The notes: generated by a model not told the origin, from the sequence alone. A stretch of 16,724 nucleotides of DNA from Paenibacillus sp. oral taxon 786 str. D14 (GCF_000159955.1 NZ_GG695993.1:1-16724); one strand, 5' to 3'; positions 1-9,276 are shown, counted from the first letter of the stretch. Numbers and translations are program-made.

Positions 1-39
1 CTCGATTTAGGTCAATTCGAGCAAATCGGCCCCAAAAGC

Positions 40-105
40 CTGCACTTTTGCAGGCATTCCAGGCAAAACGGCCACTCCCCCGCAAAATAACTGTATTTTT
101 GCAGG
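40..105. repeat. Two hairpin repeats, about 51-base period
   Basis: Two similar segments start at 40 (CTGCACTTTTGCAGG) and 91 (CTGTATTTTTGCAGG), 51 bases apart. The first folds into a 7-base stem (GCCTGCA/TGCAGGC) with a 4-base loop; the second gives a weaker stem with one G-T pair. Both continue into related sequence (GCATTCC and GAATCGCC). The array may begin before the window. It lies upstream of the ctsR promoter, with no supported gene around it. Confidence 0.55.
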
Positions 106-131
106 AATCGCCTGAAGATGAAGGACACGCT

Positions 132-176
132 GTGCTAAAGGCACCAACTGGGCTGTGTTCTCATACGCTTTAGCAC
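132..176. repeat. Perfect 9-base inverted repeat
   Basis: GTGCTAAAG at 132-140 is matched exactly by CTTTAGCAC at 168-176, with a 27-base loop. There is no T run after it, so it does not look like an intrinsic terminator. It lies about 50 bases upstream of the ctsR -35 box. Its role is unknown. Confidence 0.5.
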
Positions 177-227
177 GAATATTTTGTAAGCGTAAAGTCC
201 ACACTGGAACTGAAACTGTAGCCCCTC

Positions 228-255
228 TTGGCAAATCATCAAATTATGGTATAAT
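228..255 (+). promoter_or_regulatory. Sigma-A promoter of the ctsR operon
   Basis: TTGGCA (228-233) and a perfect TATAAT (250-255) are separated by 16 bases. A TG dinucleotide at 247-248 makes an extended -10. Transcription should start near 262, inside the CtsR operator, so the leader would be roughly 345 bases long. Confidence 0.85.
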
Positions 256-263
256 GTTTATAA

Positions 264-285
264 AGTCAAAGAAAGTCAAAGTCAA
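264..285 (+). promoter_or_regulatory. CtsR operator (direct heptad repeat)
   Basis: AGTCAAA at 264-270 and 274-280 are separated by GAA, a perfect match to the known CtsR site (two heptads RGTCAAA separated by NAN). A third partial heptad, GTCAA, follows directly at 281-285. The site begins about nine bases after the -10 box and covers the expected transcription start. CtsR binding here would block initiation, so the operon should repress itself. Confidence 0.93.
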
Positions 286-328
286 CAGAACAGAACCGGA
301 TCACAGTGCGCCCTATAGGTGATTACCT

Positions 329-554
329 GCATCCGGTGCGATGCTCTTAGGCCATGACAGCGTCCGTTCTTGATGATGCGATGTGCCTCGCGGGCCATGA
401 CCAATTCGACGCGACAAGCATCTTATGTCATAGCAAGCGGCCAGCATCCGTTCTTGACGATGATATGTGCTTCTAAGGCCATGATCACAAGCAACCGTTC
501 TTAATGATTGCGATGTGCCTCTAGGCCGAGACGCGCATCCGTTCTTGACGACTT
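329..554 (+). repeat. Degenerate ~42-base repeats in the ctsR leader
   Basis: The leader between the CtsR operator and ctsR carries related copies at 329-358 (internally deleted), 360-401, 444-485, 491-532 and 535-554 (partial); 411-443 may be a worn copy. Shared blocks are GCATCCGTTCTTGA, GCGATGTGCCTCTAGGCC and ATGAC. Copy starts are 84, 47 and 44 bases apart from the second full copy onward. The GCCTCTAGGC block in copy four is itself a small inverted repeat. No ordinary gene is visible in this stretch. Confidence 0.75.
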
Positions 555-596
555 AATGGTGTCAAACCGCAACATGAGATACACGTATGGAATAAT

Positions 597-601
597 GGAG
601 G
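597..601 (+). promoter_or_regulatory. RBS that fixes the ctsR start
   Basis: GGAGG lies 7 bases before the ATG at 609 but only 4 bases before the GTG at 606, which favours the ATG. CtsR proteins also begin with a short Met-x-x-Ile-Ser-Asp sequence, which fits. Confidence 0.75.
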
Positions 602-608
602 ATGAGTG

Positions 609-1067
609 ATGCGTAATATCTCCGATATCATCGAAAAATATCTCAAGAGTATTTTGCATGAAAGTCCTGAGGGGATTATAGAGATTCAACGTAACGAACT
701 TGCCGACCAATTTTCCTGCGTGCCGTCGCAAATAAACTATGTCATCAGCACCCGTTTTACTCTGGAGAAAGGGTACCTGGTCGAGAGCAAGCGCGGCGGT
801 GGCGGTTATGTTCGGATTCGGCGCCTTCAACTGCCGGGACCATCATCGCTGCACACCCACTTGCATGAAACGATTGGGGAAGAGATCGGGCAATCTGCGG
901 CGGAAGGATTGATTTATCGCCTGGAGGAAGCCCGTATTTTGACCCCTCGGGAGGCCGCAATGATGCGCTCGGCGATATCCCGCGATGTGCTGGCAGTGAA
1001 ACTGCCGTATCGCGACCAGATCCGGGCAAGAATGATGCGAGCGATGTTAATCTCATTGTTGAGTTAA
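609..1067 (+). CDS. ctsR: CtsR, class III stress-gene transcriptional repressor
   Basis: Winged helix-turn-helix repressor of clp and other heat-shock genes in Gram-positive bacteria. It binds the heptad repeat seen at 264-285 as a dimer. The start (MRNISDIIEKYLK) and length (152 residues) fit the family. Residues 1-70 form the DNA-binding domain. The sequence KRGGGGY at 61-67 is the glycine-rich wing, known in relatives as the heat-sensing loop, and Arg62 corresponds to the wing arginine that McsB phosphorylates. The C-terminal half (from about 75) is the helical dimerization domain. It is the first gene of an operon with mcsA, mcsB and clpC and should repress that operon. A GTG three bases upstream is an alternative start. 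The stop is followed by a 71-base gap with no terminator, so transcription should continue into mcsA. Confidence 0.97.
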   Translation: MRNISDIIEKYLKSILHESPEGIIEIQRNELADQFSCVPSQINYVISTRFTLEKGYLVESKRGGGGYVRIRRLQLPGPSSLHTHLHETIGEEIGQSAAEGLIYRLEEARILTPREAAMMRSAISRDVLAVKLPYRDQIRARMMRAMLISLLS

Positions 1068-1138
1068 CAGCATGATGTAACACAAATACAGGTTTAAGGA
1101 TCTGCTGTCTTAGTCTATCCCGTAAGGAGGGACGTGCG

Positions 1139-1663
1139 ATGCAATGCCAAGAATGCGGCAAACGCCCGGCAACCTTGCATTTTACGAAAATCGTGAATGG
1201 TGAGAAGACGGAGTTTCACTTCTGTGAAACCTGCGCTAGGGAAAAAGGGGAGCTGATTCCCGGCACCTCGGGCGGCTTTTCGATTCATAACCTGCTGTCG
1301 GGCTTCCTTGATTTAGGCCCGGCGACCAAAGGTCAGATTTCCGGGCACAGCACACCAGAACATCTGCGCTGCGAAGAATGCGGTATGACGTATTCCCAGT
1401 TCAGCAAAATCGGGCGTTTTGGGTGCAGCTCTTGTTACAAATATTTTAATGATCGTCTGGATCCGCTGTTTAAGAAGGTCCACGGCAATACCGTTCATGT
1501 CGGGAAGGTGCCAAAACGGATCGGCGGTCATATTCAAGTAAAACGTAAGCTCGATGATCTTCGCCGTGAGCTGCAATACCGGATCCTCCAAGAGGAGTTC
1601 GAGGTGGCAGCAGCGCTGCGGGACCAAATTCGCGAGCTTGAGAAGAACTTATCTGCAGAGTAG
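1139..1663 (+). CDS. mcsA: McsA, zinc-binding adaptor and activator of McsB
   Basis: McsA partners the arginine kinase McsB and modulates CtsR and ClpC. The 174-residue product has two paired zinc motifs: Cys3/Cys6 with Cys29/Cys32, and Cys78/Cys81 with Cys96/Cys99. A UVR-type helical segment occupies about 136-172 (LDDLRRELQYRILQEEFEVA), of the kind that contacts the ClpC middle domain or McsB. A strong AAGGAGG lies 8 bases before the ATG. The stop codon TAG is directly followed by, and partly shared with, the RBS of mcsB; the two genes are 12 bases apart, so translation is probably coupled. All eight cysteines are intact and the length is normal for the family. Confidence 0.96.
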   Translation: MQCQECGKRPATLHFTKIVNGEKTEFHFCETCAREKGELIPGTSGGFSIHNLLSGFLDLGPATKGQISGHSTPEHLRCEECGMTYSQFSKIGRFGCSSCYKYFNDRLDPLFKKVHGNTVHVGKVPKRIGGHIQVKRKLDDLRRELQYRILQEEFEVAAALRDQIRELEKNLSAE

Positions 1664-1675
1664 GAGGGATGTAGG

Positions 1676-2734
1676 GTGACCAATCTCCGATTTACCGAAC
1701 AGCCGCTGAGCGAATGGATGAGCCGCAAAGGGAAAGAGTCCGATATCGTTATGAGCAGCCGGGTACGGATCGCCCGTAACATCCTGCACCATCCCTTCCC
1801 GATGTTGGCCACCAACACGCAATCGGAAGAGGTGCTGAAGCTTCTGCAGGGGGTTCTAAGCGATAAAGCACTCCAGGCTCACGGCAAGCTATACCCGGTG
1901 CTTCTTGCAGACTTGGATGAATTGGATAAACGAGTACTGGTTGAGAAGCATTTGATCAGTCCGAACCTGGCGAATGACTCCAGAAATGGAGCGGTCTTCA
2001 TCAGCGAAGATGAGAGCCTGAGCATTATGGTGAACGAAGAGGATCATTTGCGTATCCAGTGTTTATATCCGGGGCTCCAGGTCCAAGAGGCTTGGGAAAA
2101 AGCGACGGCAATCGACGACATTTTCGAATCCCATGTGGATTATGCCTTCGACGACCGGCGCGGATACTTAACCAGCTGTCCGACGAATGTAGGAACCGGA
2201 CTTCGTGCTTCGGTCATGATGCATTTGCCGGCACTGGTGCTGACGCAGCAGATCGGGCGGATTTTATCTGCGGTATCGCAGGTCGGCTTAACTGTTCGCG
2301 GGATCTACGGCGAAGGCAGCGAAGCGATGGGTAACTTGTTTCAAATCTCAAATCAGATTACACTAGGACAAAGCGAAGCTGAGATCATCGAAAATTTATA
2401 CGGCGTGGTTCTGCAGATCATTCAGCATGAGAAGACGGCGCGTGAGAAGCTGATCAGCGAATCGCGGCTGCGCATGATGGACCGGGTGATGCGCTCCTAC
2501 GGGATTTTGTCCCAGGCGTACATCATCGACTCGAAGGAAGCCGCCCAGCGGCTGTCGGATGTCCGGCTCGGCGTTGACTTAGGGTTAATCGAAGGCGTAT
2601 CAACTCAAGCGCTAAATGAATTGAACGTCATGACGCAGCCCGGTTTTTTGCAGAAGAAATTTAGCAGCAGCATGTCCCCGGGGGAACGGGATATGTACCG
2701 CGCCAAACTCATTCGGGAACGAATGGGAAAATAA
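1676..2734 (+). CDS. mcsB: McsB, protein-arginine kinase
   Basis: Phosphorylates arginine side chains of proteins, which inactivates CtsR and marks clients for ClpC-ClpP. It is related to phosphagen kinases but acts on protein arginine. The product has 352 residues. The nucleotide-binding SSRVRIARN is at 27-35, the catalytic acidic segment NEEDHLR at 120-126, DDRRGYLTSCPTNVGTG at 159-175 with Cys168 of the active site, and GNLFQISNQITLG lies further on. The C-terminal part, with LSDVRLGVDLG, is the regulatory domain. The start is GTG, with AGGAGGG 7 bases upstream. It is the third gene of the ctsR operon, and clpC follows after 33 bases. Nothing is missing compared with the family. Confidence 0.96.
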   Translation: MTNLRFTEQPLSEWMSRKGKESDIVMSSRVRIARNILHHPFPMLATNTQSEEVLKLLQGVLSDKALQAHGKLYPVLLADLDELDKRVLVEKHLISPNLANDSRNGAVFISEDESLSIMVNEEDHLRIQCLYPGLQVQEAWEKATAIDDIFESHVDYAFDDRRGYLTSCPTNVGTGLRASVMMHLPALVLTQQIGRILSAVSQVGLTVRGIYGEGSEAMGNLFQISNQITLGQSEAEIIENLYGVVLQIIQHEKTAREKLISESRLRMMDRVMRSYGILSQAYIIDSKEAAQRLSDVRLGVDLGLIEGVSTQALNELNVMTQPGFLQKKFSSSMSPGERDMYRAKLIRERMGK

Positions 2735-2767
2735 CGGGTAGTACCAACTATGGAGGTGTAGGAGAAG

Positions 2768-5212
2768 ATGATGTTTGGAAGATTTACGGAGCGTGCGCAG
2801 AAGGTGTTGGCACTAGCTCAAGAAGAAGCCGTAAGACTCGGACATAACAATATCGGTACAGAACACGTACTGCTCGGCCTGATCCGTGAAGGCGAAGGCA
2901 TCGCCGCCAAGGCACTGATCGGATTGGGTCTGGGACTTGAGAAAATACAGGATGAAGTGGAAACGCTGATCGGCCGCGGACAAGAGCAACCGACCAATAT
3001 CGCTTATACACCGCGTGCCAAGAAAGTGATCGAGCTGTCCATGGATGAAGCGCGTAAACTCGGCCATACGTATGTTGGGACAGAGCATATTTTGCTCGGC
3101 CTGATTCGTGAAGGGGAAGGCGTAGCGGCCCGCGTCCTAAACAACCTTGGCATCAGCTTGAACAAAGCGCGCCAGCAAGTGCTGCAGCTACTGGGCAGCA
3201 GTGAGGCCGTATCCAGCCATCACGGCACCCCAACGAACGTGAATACCCCAACGTTGGACAGCTTGGCTCGCGACTTGACGGCTGCGGCTAAAGAGGGCAA
3301 TTTGGATCCGGTGATCGGCCGCAGCAAAGAAATCGAACGGGTGATCCAGGTGTTGAGCCGCCGGACGAAGAACAATCCGGTGCTGATCGGGGAACCCGGC
3401 GTCGGGAAAACAGCCATCGCTGAAGGTCTCGCGCAAAAGATCATCAACAACGAAATTCCGGAGACGCTGCGTGACAAACGCGTCATGACGTTGGATATGG
3501 GCTCCGTCGTTGCGGGGACGAAATACCGCGGTGAGTTTGAGGACCGCTTGAAAAAGATCATGGACGAAATTCGCCAAGCCGGGAATATCATCCTCTTTAT
3601 CGACGAGCTGCATACGCTGATTGGAGCGGGCGGTGCAGAAGGCGCGATCGACGCTTCGAACATCTTGAAGCCGGCGCTGGCTCGCGGCGAGCTGCAATGC
3701 ATCGGCGCAACCACGCTGGATGAATACCGGAAATATATTGAAAAAGACGCCGCGCTGGAACGTCGTTTCCAACCGATCACAGTAGATCAGCCATCGGTCG
3801 AAGAAGCGATCCAAATTCTGCACGGGCTGCGTGATCGCTATGAAGCGCACCATCGGGTGAAAATTACCGACGAAGCGATCGAGCAAGCGGTCAAACTGTC
3901 CGACCGCTACATCCAAGACCGCTTCCTGCCGGATAAAGCGATCGATCTGATCGACGAGGCGGGGTCTAAAGTAAGGCTCAACTCTTACACGGTACCGCCG
4001 AATCTGAAACAACTGGAAAGCCGACTGGAGGATATCCGCAAGGAGAAAGACGCCGCGGTGCAAAGCCAGGAATTCGAGAAAGCGGCGGCGCTTCGTGATA
4101 CAGAACAGAAGATTCGCGAAGAGCTCGACACGACGAAGAACCAATGGAAAGAAAAACAAGGACGCACCGATTCCGAAGTTACGCCGGAGGATATCGCCCA
4201 AGTCGTTGCCAGCTGGACGGGAATTCCGGTTAACAAGCTGAAGGAAGAGGAAACCGAACGCTTGCTCAATATGGAGAAAATCCTGCATGAGCGTGTCATC
4301 GGGCAAGAGGAAGCCGTGAAGGCGGTCAGCCGGGCGATCCGCCGGGCACGCGCAGGACTTAAAGATCCGAAGCGTCCGATGGGCTCCTTTATCTTCCTGG
4401 GTCCAACCGGGGTAGGTAAAACCGAGCTTGCTCGCGCACTGGCCGAAGCGATGTTTGGCGATGAGAACGCGGTAATCCGGATCGATATGTCTGAGTACAT
4501 GGAGAAACACTCCACCGCTCGTCTTGTCGGTGCGCCTCCAGGATATGTCGGATATGAAGAAGGCGGTCAGCTGACTGAAAAAGTACGCCGCAAACCGTAC
4601 TCCGTTGTCCTGTTGGACGAAATCGAGAAGGCACATCCGGAAGTATTTAACATCCTGTTGCAGGTGCTGGAAGACGGCCGGTTGACCGACTCCAAGGGCC
4701 GCGTAGTGGATTTCCGCAATACGCTGATCATCTTGACCTCGAACGTGGGCGCTGATGCGATCAAACGCAATACACGTCTCGGATTCACCGCGGTTCAAGA
4801 TGCGGGCGCGGATTACGAGAACATGAAGGGCAAAGTGATGGAAGAGCTGAAGAAGAGCTTCCGTCCGGAGTTCCTGAACCGGATCGACGAAATTATCGTC
4901 TTCCATTCGCTCGAGGAGCAACATATCGGTCAAATCGTCACACTGATGTCCGAAGAACTGCGTAAACGCCTGCGCGAATACGATGTCGACTTTACGCTGA
5001 CTGATCGGGCGAAGGCGTTCCTGGCGAAGGTGGGCTACGATCCTGCGTATGGCGCACGTCCGCTCCGCCGGGCAATTCAGAAGCATATCGAAGACCGCCT
5101 GTCCGAAGAACTGCTGACCGGCAACGTGAAGAAAGGCGACTCGTTGACGATTGACGAAGAAAATGGTGAACTGAAGGTCGAACGTACGGGAACGTTCATC
5201 AAAAATGCGTAA
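2768..5212 (+). CDS. clpC: ClpC, AAA+ unfoldase of the ClpCP protease
   Basis: Hsp100 unfoldase that feeds substrates into ClpP, including arginine-phosphorylated proteins marked by McsB. The 814-residue product has two N-terminal Clp repeats (about 1-145, each with a [15 protein letters not shown] block). The first AAA+ ring has Walker A GEPGVGKT (208-215) and Walker B ending Asp279-Glu280. A middle domain of UVR type (about 410-460) docks adaptors such as MecA or McsB. The second AAA+ ring has Walker A GPTGVGKT (545-552) and Walker B with Asp617-Glu618. LGF at 671-673 fits the loop that docks Clp[11 protein letters not shown] near the end is the sensor-2 region. GGAGGTG lies 9 bases before the ATG. 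It is the last gene of the operon; a strong terminator follows at 5276. Confidence 0.98.
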   Translation: MMFGRFTERAQKVLALAQEEAVRLGHNNIGTEHVLLGLIREGEGIAAKALIGLGLGLEKIQDEVETLIGRGQEQPTNIAYTPRAKKVIELSMDEARKLGHTYVGTEHILLGLIREGEGVAARVLNNLGISLNKARQQVLQLLGSSEAVSSHHGTPTNVNTPTLDSLARDLTAAAKEGNLDPVIGRSKEIERVIQVLSRRTKNNPVLIGEPGVGKTAIAEGLAQKIINNEIPETLRDKRVMTLDMGSVVAGTKYRGEFEDRLKKIMDEIRQAGNIILFIDELHTLIGAGGAEGAIDASNILKPALARGELQCIGATTLDEYRKYIEKDAALERRFQPITVDQPSVEEAIQILHGLRDRYEAHHRVKITDEAIEQAVKLSDRYIQDRFLPDKAIDLIDEAGSKVRLNSYTVPPNLKQLESRLEDIRKEKDAAVQSQEFEKAAALRDTEQKIREELDTTKNQWKEKQGRTDSEVTPEDIAQVVASWTGIPVNKLKEEETERLLNMEKILHERVIGQEEAVKAVSRAIRRARAGLKDPKRPMGSFIFLGPTGVGKTELARALAEAMFGDENAVIRIDMSEYMEKHSTARLVGAPPGYVGYEEGGQLTEKVRRKPYSVVLLDEIEKAHPEVFNILLQVLEDGRLTDSKGRVVDFRNTLIILTSNVGADAIKRNTRLGFTAVQDAGADYENMKGKVMEELKKSFRPEFLNRIDEIIVFHSLEEQHIGQIVTLMSEELRKRLREYDVDFTLTDRAKAFLAKVGYDPAYGARPLRRAIQKHIEDRLSEELLTGNVKKGDSLTIDEENGELKVERTGTFIKNA

Positions 5213-5275
5213 CTTGTGTAAAAAAATGTAGTTAAATTCTACAAATCCGTAACGTTAAAGCCGATGAAATAAGTG

Positions 5276-5316
5276 AAAGGCAGCTTCCAAAGCGATGCTT
5301 TGGGGCTGCCTTTTTT
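5276..5316 (+). terminator. Intrinsic terminator after clpC
   Basis: AAAGGCAGC pairs with GCTGCCTTT, and inside it CCAAAGC pairs with GCTTTGG around a GAT loop; six T residues (5311-5316) follow. It ends the ctsR-clpC transcript and separates it from radA. Confidence 0.93.
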
Positions 5317-5323
5317 AAATCCT

Positions 5324-5371
5324 GCCGCCATGGCGGCCGTGGTCTCTCATAGCTTTCGATCAAAGCGAAAG
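5324..5371. repeat. Two palindromes between clpC and radA
   Basis: GCCGCCATGGCGGC at 5324-5337 is a perfect 14-base palindrome. CTTTCG (5353-5358) and CGAAAG (5366-5371) form a 6-base stem with a 7-base loop. Neither has a following T run. They lie where the radA promoter should be, though no convincing -35/-10 pair was found in 5317-5451. A regulatory role is possible but not shown. Confidence 0.5.
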
Positions 5372-5451
5372 GGTGGTAAAATTTTAGTAACCCTAACGAT
5401 ACGGTGTCTGCTAAGTCTGTAAAATATTGCAGAGGCGAGAAGGAGAGATAA

Positions 5452-6819
<1,368 letters not shown>

Positions 6820-6829
6820 GGGGCATTAG

Positions 6830-7909
6830 ATGATGAAGGAAACTACCCATGCAGAGAAAATGAACGAATTGCTGAAACTTGTCGCACCGGGAACGGCTTT
6901 TCGTGACGGACTCGAAAACGTGTTACGGGCCAAAACCGGTGGTCTGATTGTTGTTGGTTACAGCCCGGAGGTCATGGAAGTCGTTGAGGGCGGCTTCTCC
7001 ATCAACTGTGATTTCTCGCCGAACTATCTCTATGAGCTGGCCAAAATGGACGGAGCCATTATCCTTAGCGAAGACTTGAAGCGAATCCTGTATGCCAATA
7101 CTCAACTTATCCCCGACTCCTCGATCGCTTCCTCGGAGACAGGGATCCGGCACCGTACGGCCGAACGGGTGGCCAAACAGACCGGCAAGCTGGTCGTCTC
7201 CATCTCCCAGCGCCGGAACATTATCACGCTGTATCAAGGGGGATTACGGTATGCCCTGAAGGAAATCGGCGTGATCCTGACCAAGGCGAACCAAGCGATT
7301 CAGACGTTGGAGAAGTACCGCTCCGTTCTGAATCAAGCCTTAACGAACCTGACGGCCTCCGAATTTGAGGAGCTTGTATCCTTGCCAGAGGTGATCAACG
7401 TCATTCAACGGGTGGAAATGGTCATCCGGATCAAGATGGAGATCAAACGGTTCATCAACGAATTGGGGACCGAGGGACGTCTGATCAGCATGCAGATGGA
7501 GGAACTGGTCAGCAACATGGAGGAAGAGGCTTGGCTGCTGTATAAAGACTATGCCAAAGAAGACTCCGACGAAGCGATCCGAGAAATTATTATGGGGCTG
7601 AAACGCTCCACCGACGATGAGCTGCTGGATGATAACCATATCACGAAGCTCTTGGGCTATCCTTCTTCCGCCGCGACTTCGGAGGAGTTGATCTCACCGC
7701 GGGGATATCGCGTGTTGAACAAAATTCCCCGTTTGCCCAATGTCATTATTCACAATCTGGTCGAACGGTTTGGCCGCTTACCAAATGTGATGATGGCCAG
7801 CATCGAGGAGCTGGATGAAGTCGACGGGATCGGCGAGGTGCGGGCACGCTCCATCAAAGAGGGGCTCAAACGCTTGCAGGAACAGGTGTTCATTGACAGA
7901 CAAATCTAA
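6830..7909 (+). CDS. disA: DisA, diadenylate cyclase and DNA-integrity scanner
   Basis: Makes cyclic di-AMP from two ATP and scans DNA for branched structures. The 359-residue product has the DAC domain first (about 10-145), with the catalytic Asp74-Gly75-Ala76 and Arg107-His108-Arg109 motifs both present. A helical linker (about 150-285) follows, and the C-terminal helix-hairpin-helix DNA-binding domain ends in [26 protein letters not shown] codons at 6830 and 6833 are both possible; AGGGGG (6818-6823), overlapping the radA stop, suits either. The spine motifs and length suggest a fully active octameric enzyme. pssA follows after about 50 bases without a terminator. Confidence 0.97.
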   Translation: MMKETTHAEKMNELLKLVAPGTAFRDGLENVLRAKTGGLIVVGYSPEVMEVVEGGFSINCDFSPNYLYELAKMDGAIILSEDLKRILYANTQLIPDSSIASSETGIRHRTAERVAKQTGKLVVSISQRRNIITLYQGGLRYALKEIGVILTKANQAIQTLEKYRSVLNQALTNLTASEFEELVSLPEVINVIQRVEMVIRIKMEIKRFINELGTEGRLISMQMEELVSNMEEEAWLLYKDYAKEDSDEAIREIIMGLKRSTDDELLDDNHITKLLGYPSSAATSEELISPRGYRVLNKIPRLPNVIIHNLVERFGRLPNVMMASIEELDEVDGIGEVRARSIKEGLKRLQEQVFIDRQI

Positions 7910-7948
7910 ATCACCTATCATCAATGAATGGTTCAGGAATATCTACTC

Positions 7949-7954
7949 GAGGTG
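7949..7954 (+). promoter_or_regulatory. RBS that fixes the pssA start
   Basis: GAGGTG lies 5 bases before the ATG at 7960. An upstream in-frame ATG at 7924 has no RBS and would add 12 residues (MNGSGISTRGEE) that do not look like a membrane-protein start. Confidence 0.75.
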
Positions 7955-7959
7955 AAGAG

Positions 7960-8694
7960 ATGATTACAAAATCCCTTCCGAACCTTTTTACATTAGGTAA
8001 CTTGGTTCTCGGAATGCTGGCGATTTTGCTGGCAATGGAAGGCCGATTTAGCTTGGCCGCCATTATGGTAATTGTCGCTATGCTGCTCGATGGTTTAGAC
8101 GGACGGGTCGCCCGTGCGCTGAACGCTCAAAGCGAGTTCGGCAAAGAGCTCGATTCTTTATCAGATCTGATATCATTTGGTTTGGCTCCAGCACTGATTA
8201 TGTACATGATTTCTTTTCACAGCCTTCCTTCCGGCGTCGCTTGGGCAGTCACGATCATCTTCCCGATGTGCGGGGCGTTGCGGCTGGCCCGGTTTAACGT
8301 TCAGAAGGGGGCTCCGGGCTATTTCATCGGGTTGCCGATTCCGGCTGCAGGCGGGGTTCTGGCAACACTGTCGCTGTTTTACCGGGAAATTTCGGCACCA
8401 TACTTTGTGGTATCCATGATTCTGTTATCGTATTTGATGATTAGCACGGTAAGATATCCGAATTTCAAAAAGATCGGCTTACCAAAGAGAACCATCGTGT
8501 ATACGCCGCTGGTTGTAATTTTTGCGGTGGTGATCGCCGTCGTATTTCCGGATCAGACAGCCAAGTTGATTTTTATCCCATTGGTCATTTACGCGGCATA
8601 CGGTCTTCGGCAGAACATCAACCGGCTGCTTCGCCGCAAACATCAGGACGATGAAGACAATGATGCTCAAGAAGCGTATCGTCCCAAACGATGA
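7960..8694 (+). CDS. pssA: PssA, CDP-diacylglycerol-serine O-phosphatidyltransferase
   Basis: Makes phosphatidylserine from CDP-diacylglycerol and L-serine at the inner membrane, the first step toward phosphatidylethanolamine. The 244-residue protein carries the complete CDP-alcohol phosphotransferase motif: Asp47-Gly48, Ala51-Arg52, Gly61, Asp65 and Asp69, spaced exactly as D-G-x2-A-R-x8-G-x3-D-x3-D. Several hydrophobic stretches, including about 8-25, 32-45, 71-105, 115-135 and 180-205, suggest about six to eight membrane segments, and the tail is rich in charge. No psd decarboxylase gene is in the window. The gene lies directly after disA, probably in one transcript with radA-disA, and is closed by the terminator at 8722. 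In Bacillus subtilis pssA lies elsewhere, so its place here is a feature of this lineage. Confidence 0.93.
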   Translation: MITKSLPNLFTLGNLVLGMLAILLAMEGRFSLAAIMVIVAMLLDGLDGRVARALNAQSEFGKELDSLSDLISFGLAPALIMYMISFHSLPSGVAWAVTIIFPMCGALRLARFNVQKGAPGYFIGLPIPAAGGVLATLSLFYREISAPYFVVSMILLSYLMISTVRYPNFKKIGLPKRTIVYTPLVVIFAVVIAVVFPDQTAKLIFIPLVIYAAYGLRQNINRLLRRKHQDDEDNDAQEAYRPKR

Positions 8695-8721
8695 GAATAA
8701 CCAAACAACCCCACCAATAAG

Positions 8722-8768
8722 AAAAAAGGCATGGATCTCCCGCGGGCGGAAAGGATCGATGCCTTTTT
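8722..8768. terminator. Bidirectional terminator between pssA and the convergent gene
   Basis: AAAAAGGCAT (8723 onward) pairs with ATGCCTTTTT (ending 8768), and GATC pairs with GATC inside the stem. A run of A before and T after the stem allows termination from either strand, fitting the convergent genes pssA and 8818-9213. Confidence 0.87.
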
Positions 8769-8817
8769 GATTTCCTCTTACGATGCATTTTCCCCATTAC
8801 CTAAGTACAAGATACGC

Positions 8818-9213
8818 TTACGATAAGTTAAAAAACCCCAGCGTGGCGCATTTTTGCGATTCGCGCTCCACGATCTCTTCCATGTTAATATCCAGCAAAT
8901 TGCAAAGGGCGGACATATAGAAAAGGTTGCGTCCAAGCTCATTAGTAATGACATCCCGGCAATTTTCGCACAGCTCACCATGGACGTGCTTGGCGATTGT
9001 TTCTTTGGCTTGCTGCAAATTCATGCCTGGCTCGAAGTCTTGTTTGGTGGCGTGCAGCTCGATGCAACCGCATTCGGTTACGGATTTGGTCACGGAACGG
9101 ACGGCAGCGGCGTTGGTTTGTCCCATCTTCGACAAGACATCCAACAGGCTGCGGTGACGGAGCAACAGTTCAGAAACTTGGTCTTGAAAAGACTGTAGGC
9201 TTGGTGCGCTCAT
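8818..9213 (-). CDS. Conserved cysteine-rich protein of unknown function
   Basis: A 131-residue protein transcribed against all its neighbours. It has no signal peptide or membrane segment. Residues 1-30 and 86-120 look helical. Six cysteines form two close pairs, Cys48-x-Cys50 (ECGC) and Cys82-x-x-Cys85 (CENC), plus Cys104 and Cys122, suggesting a metal site. The segment ELGRNLFYMSALCNLLDINMEEIVERE (92-118) resembles helices of MazG-like nucleotide pyrophosphohydrolases, but this is a loose likeness. Homologues in this position in Paenibacillus genomes are, as I recall, annotated only as a domain-of-unknown-function protein; I cannot verify this. GGTGGAG-like RBS (complement of 9221-9227) lies 7 bases before the ATG. 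It has its own promoter and a shared terminator, so it is an independent unit. Confidence 0.85.
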   Translation of the reverse strand: MSAPSLQSFQDQVSELLLRHRSLLDVLSKMGQTNAAAVRSVTKSVTECGCIELHATKQDFEPGMNLQQAKETIAKHVHGELCENCRDVITNELGRNLFYMSALCNLLDINMEEIVERESQKCATLGFFNLS

Positions 9214-9227
9214 TTTCCATCCACCTC

Positions 9228-9254
9228 AATATTATGAATTGAATTCATTATATT
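9228..9254. promoter_or_regulatory. Near-perfect palindrome overlapping a promoter, operator candidate
   Basis: Two 13-base arms, AATATTATGAATT (9228-9240) and AATTCATTATATT (9242-9254), pair at 12 of 13 positions around a single G. The palindrome covers the -10 box and expected start of the minus-strand gene. Its position fits repressor binding; the sequence is AT-rich, so chance is possible. Confidence 0.5.
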
Positions 9255-9276
9255 CCACCTTTTCCTTCAAGATCAA
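9247..9276 (-). promoter_or_regulatory. Sigma-A promoter of the convergent gene
   Basis: On the minus strand TTGATC (complement of 9271-9276) and a perfect TATAAT (complement of 9247-9252) are 18 bases apart. Transcription would begin near 9240, giving a leader of about 27 bases before the ATG at 9213. Confidence 0.65.

Noticed and set aside
7..234. 75-codon minus-strand frame upstream of ctsR
   Set aside because: It consists largely of the hairpin repeats and ends at the ctsR promoter. No RBS or family match.
545..591. A second promoter (TTGACG at 545) just before ctsR
   Set aside because: No acceptable -10 box lies at 16-18 bases; TTGACG is part of the leader repeat.
3188..5086. 632-codon open frame on the minus strand within clpC
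   Set aside because: It is fully antisense to clpC, has no recognisable domain, and arises from the codon bias of the conserved clpC gene.
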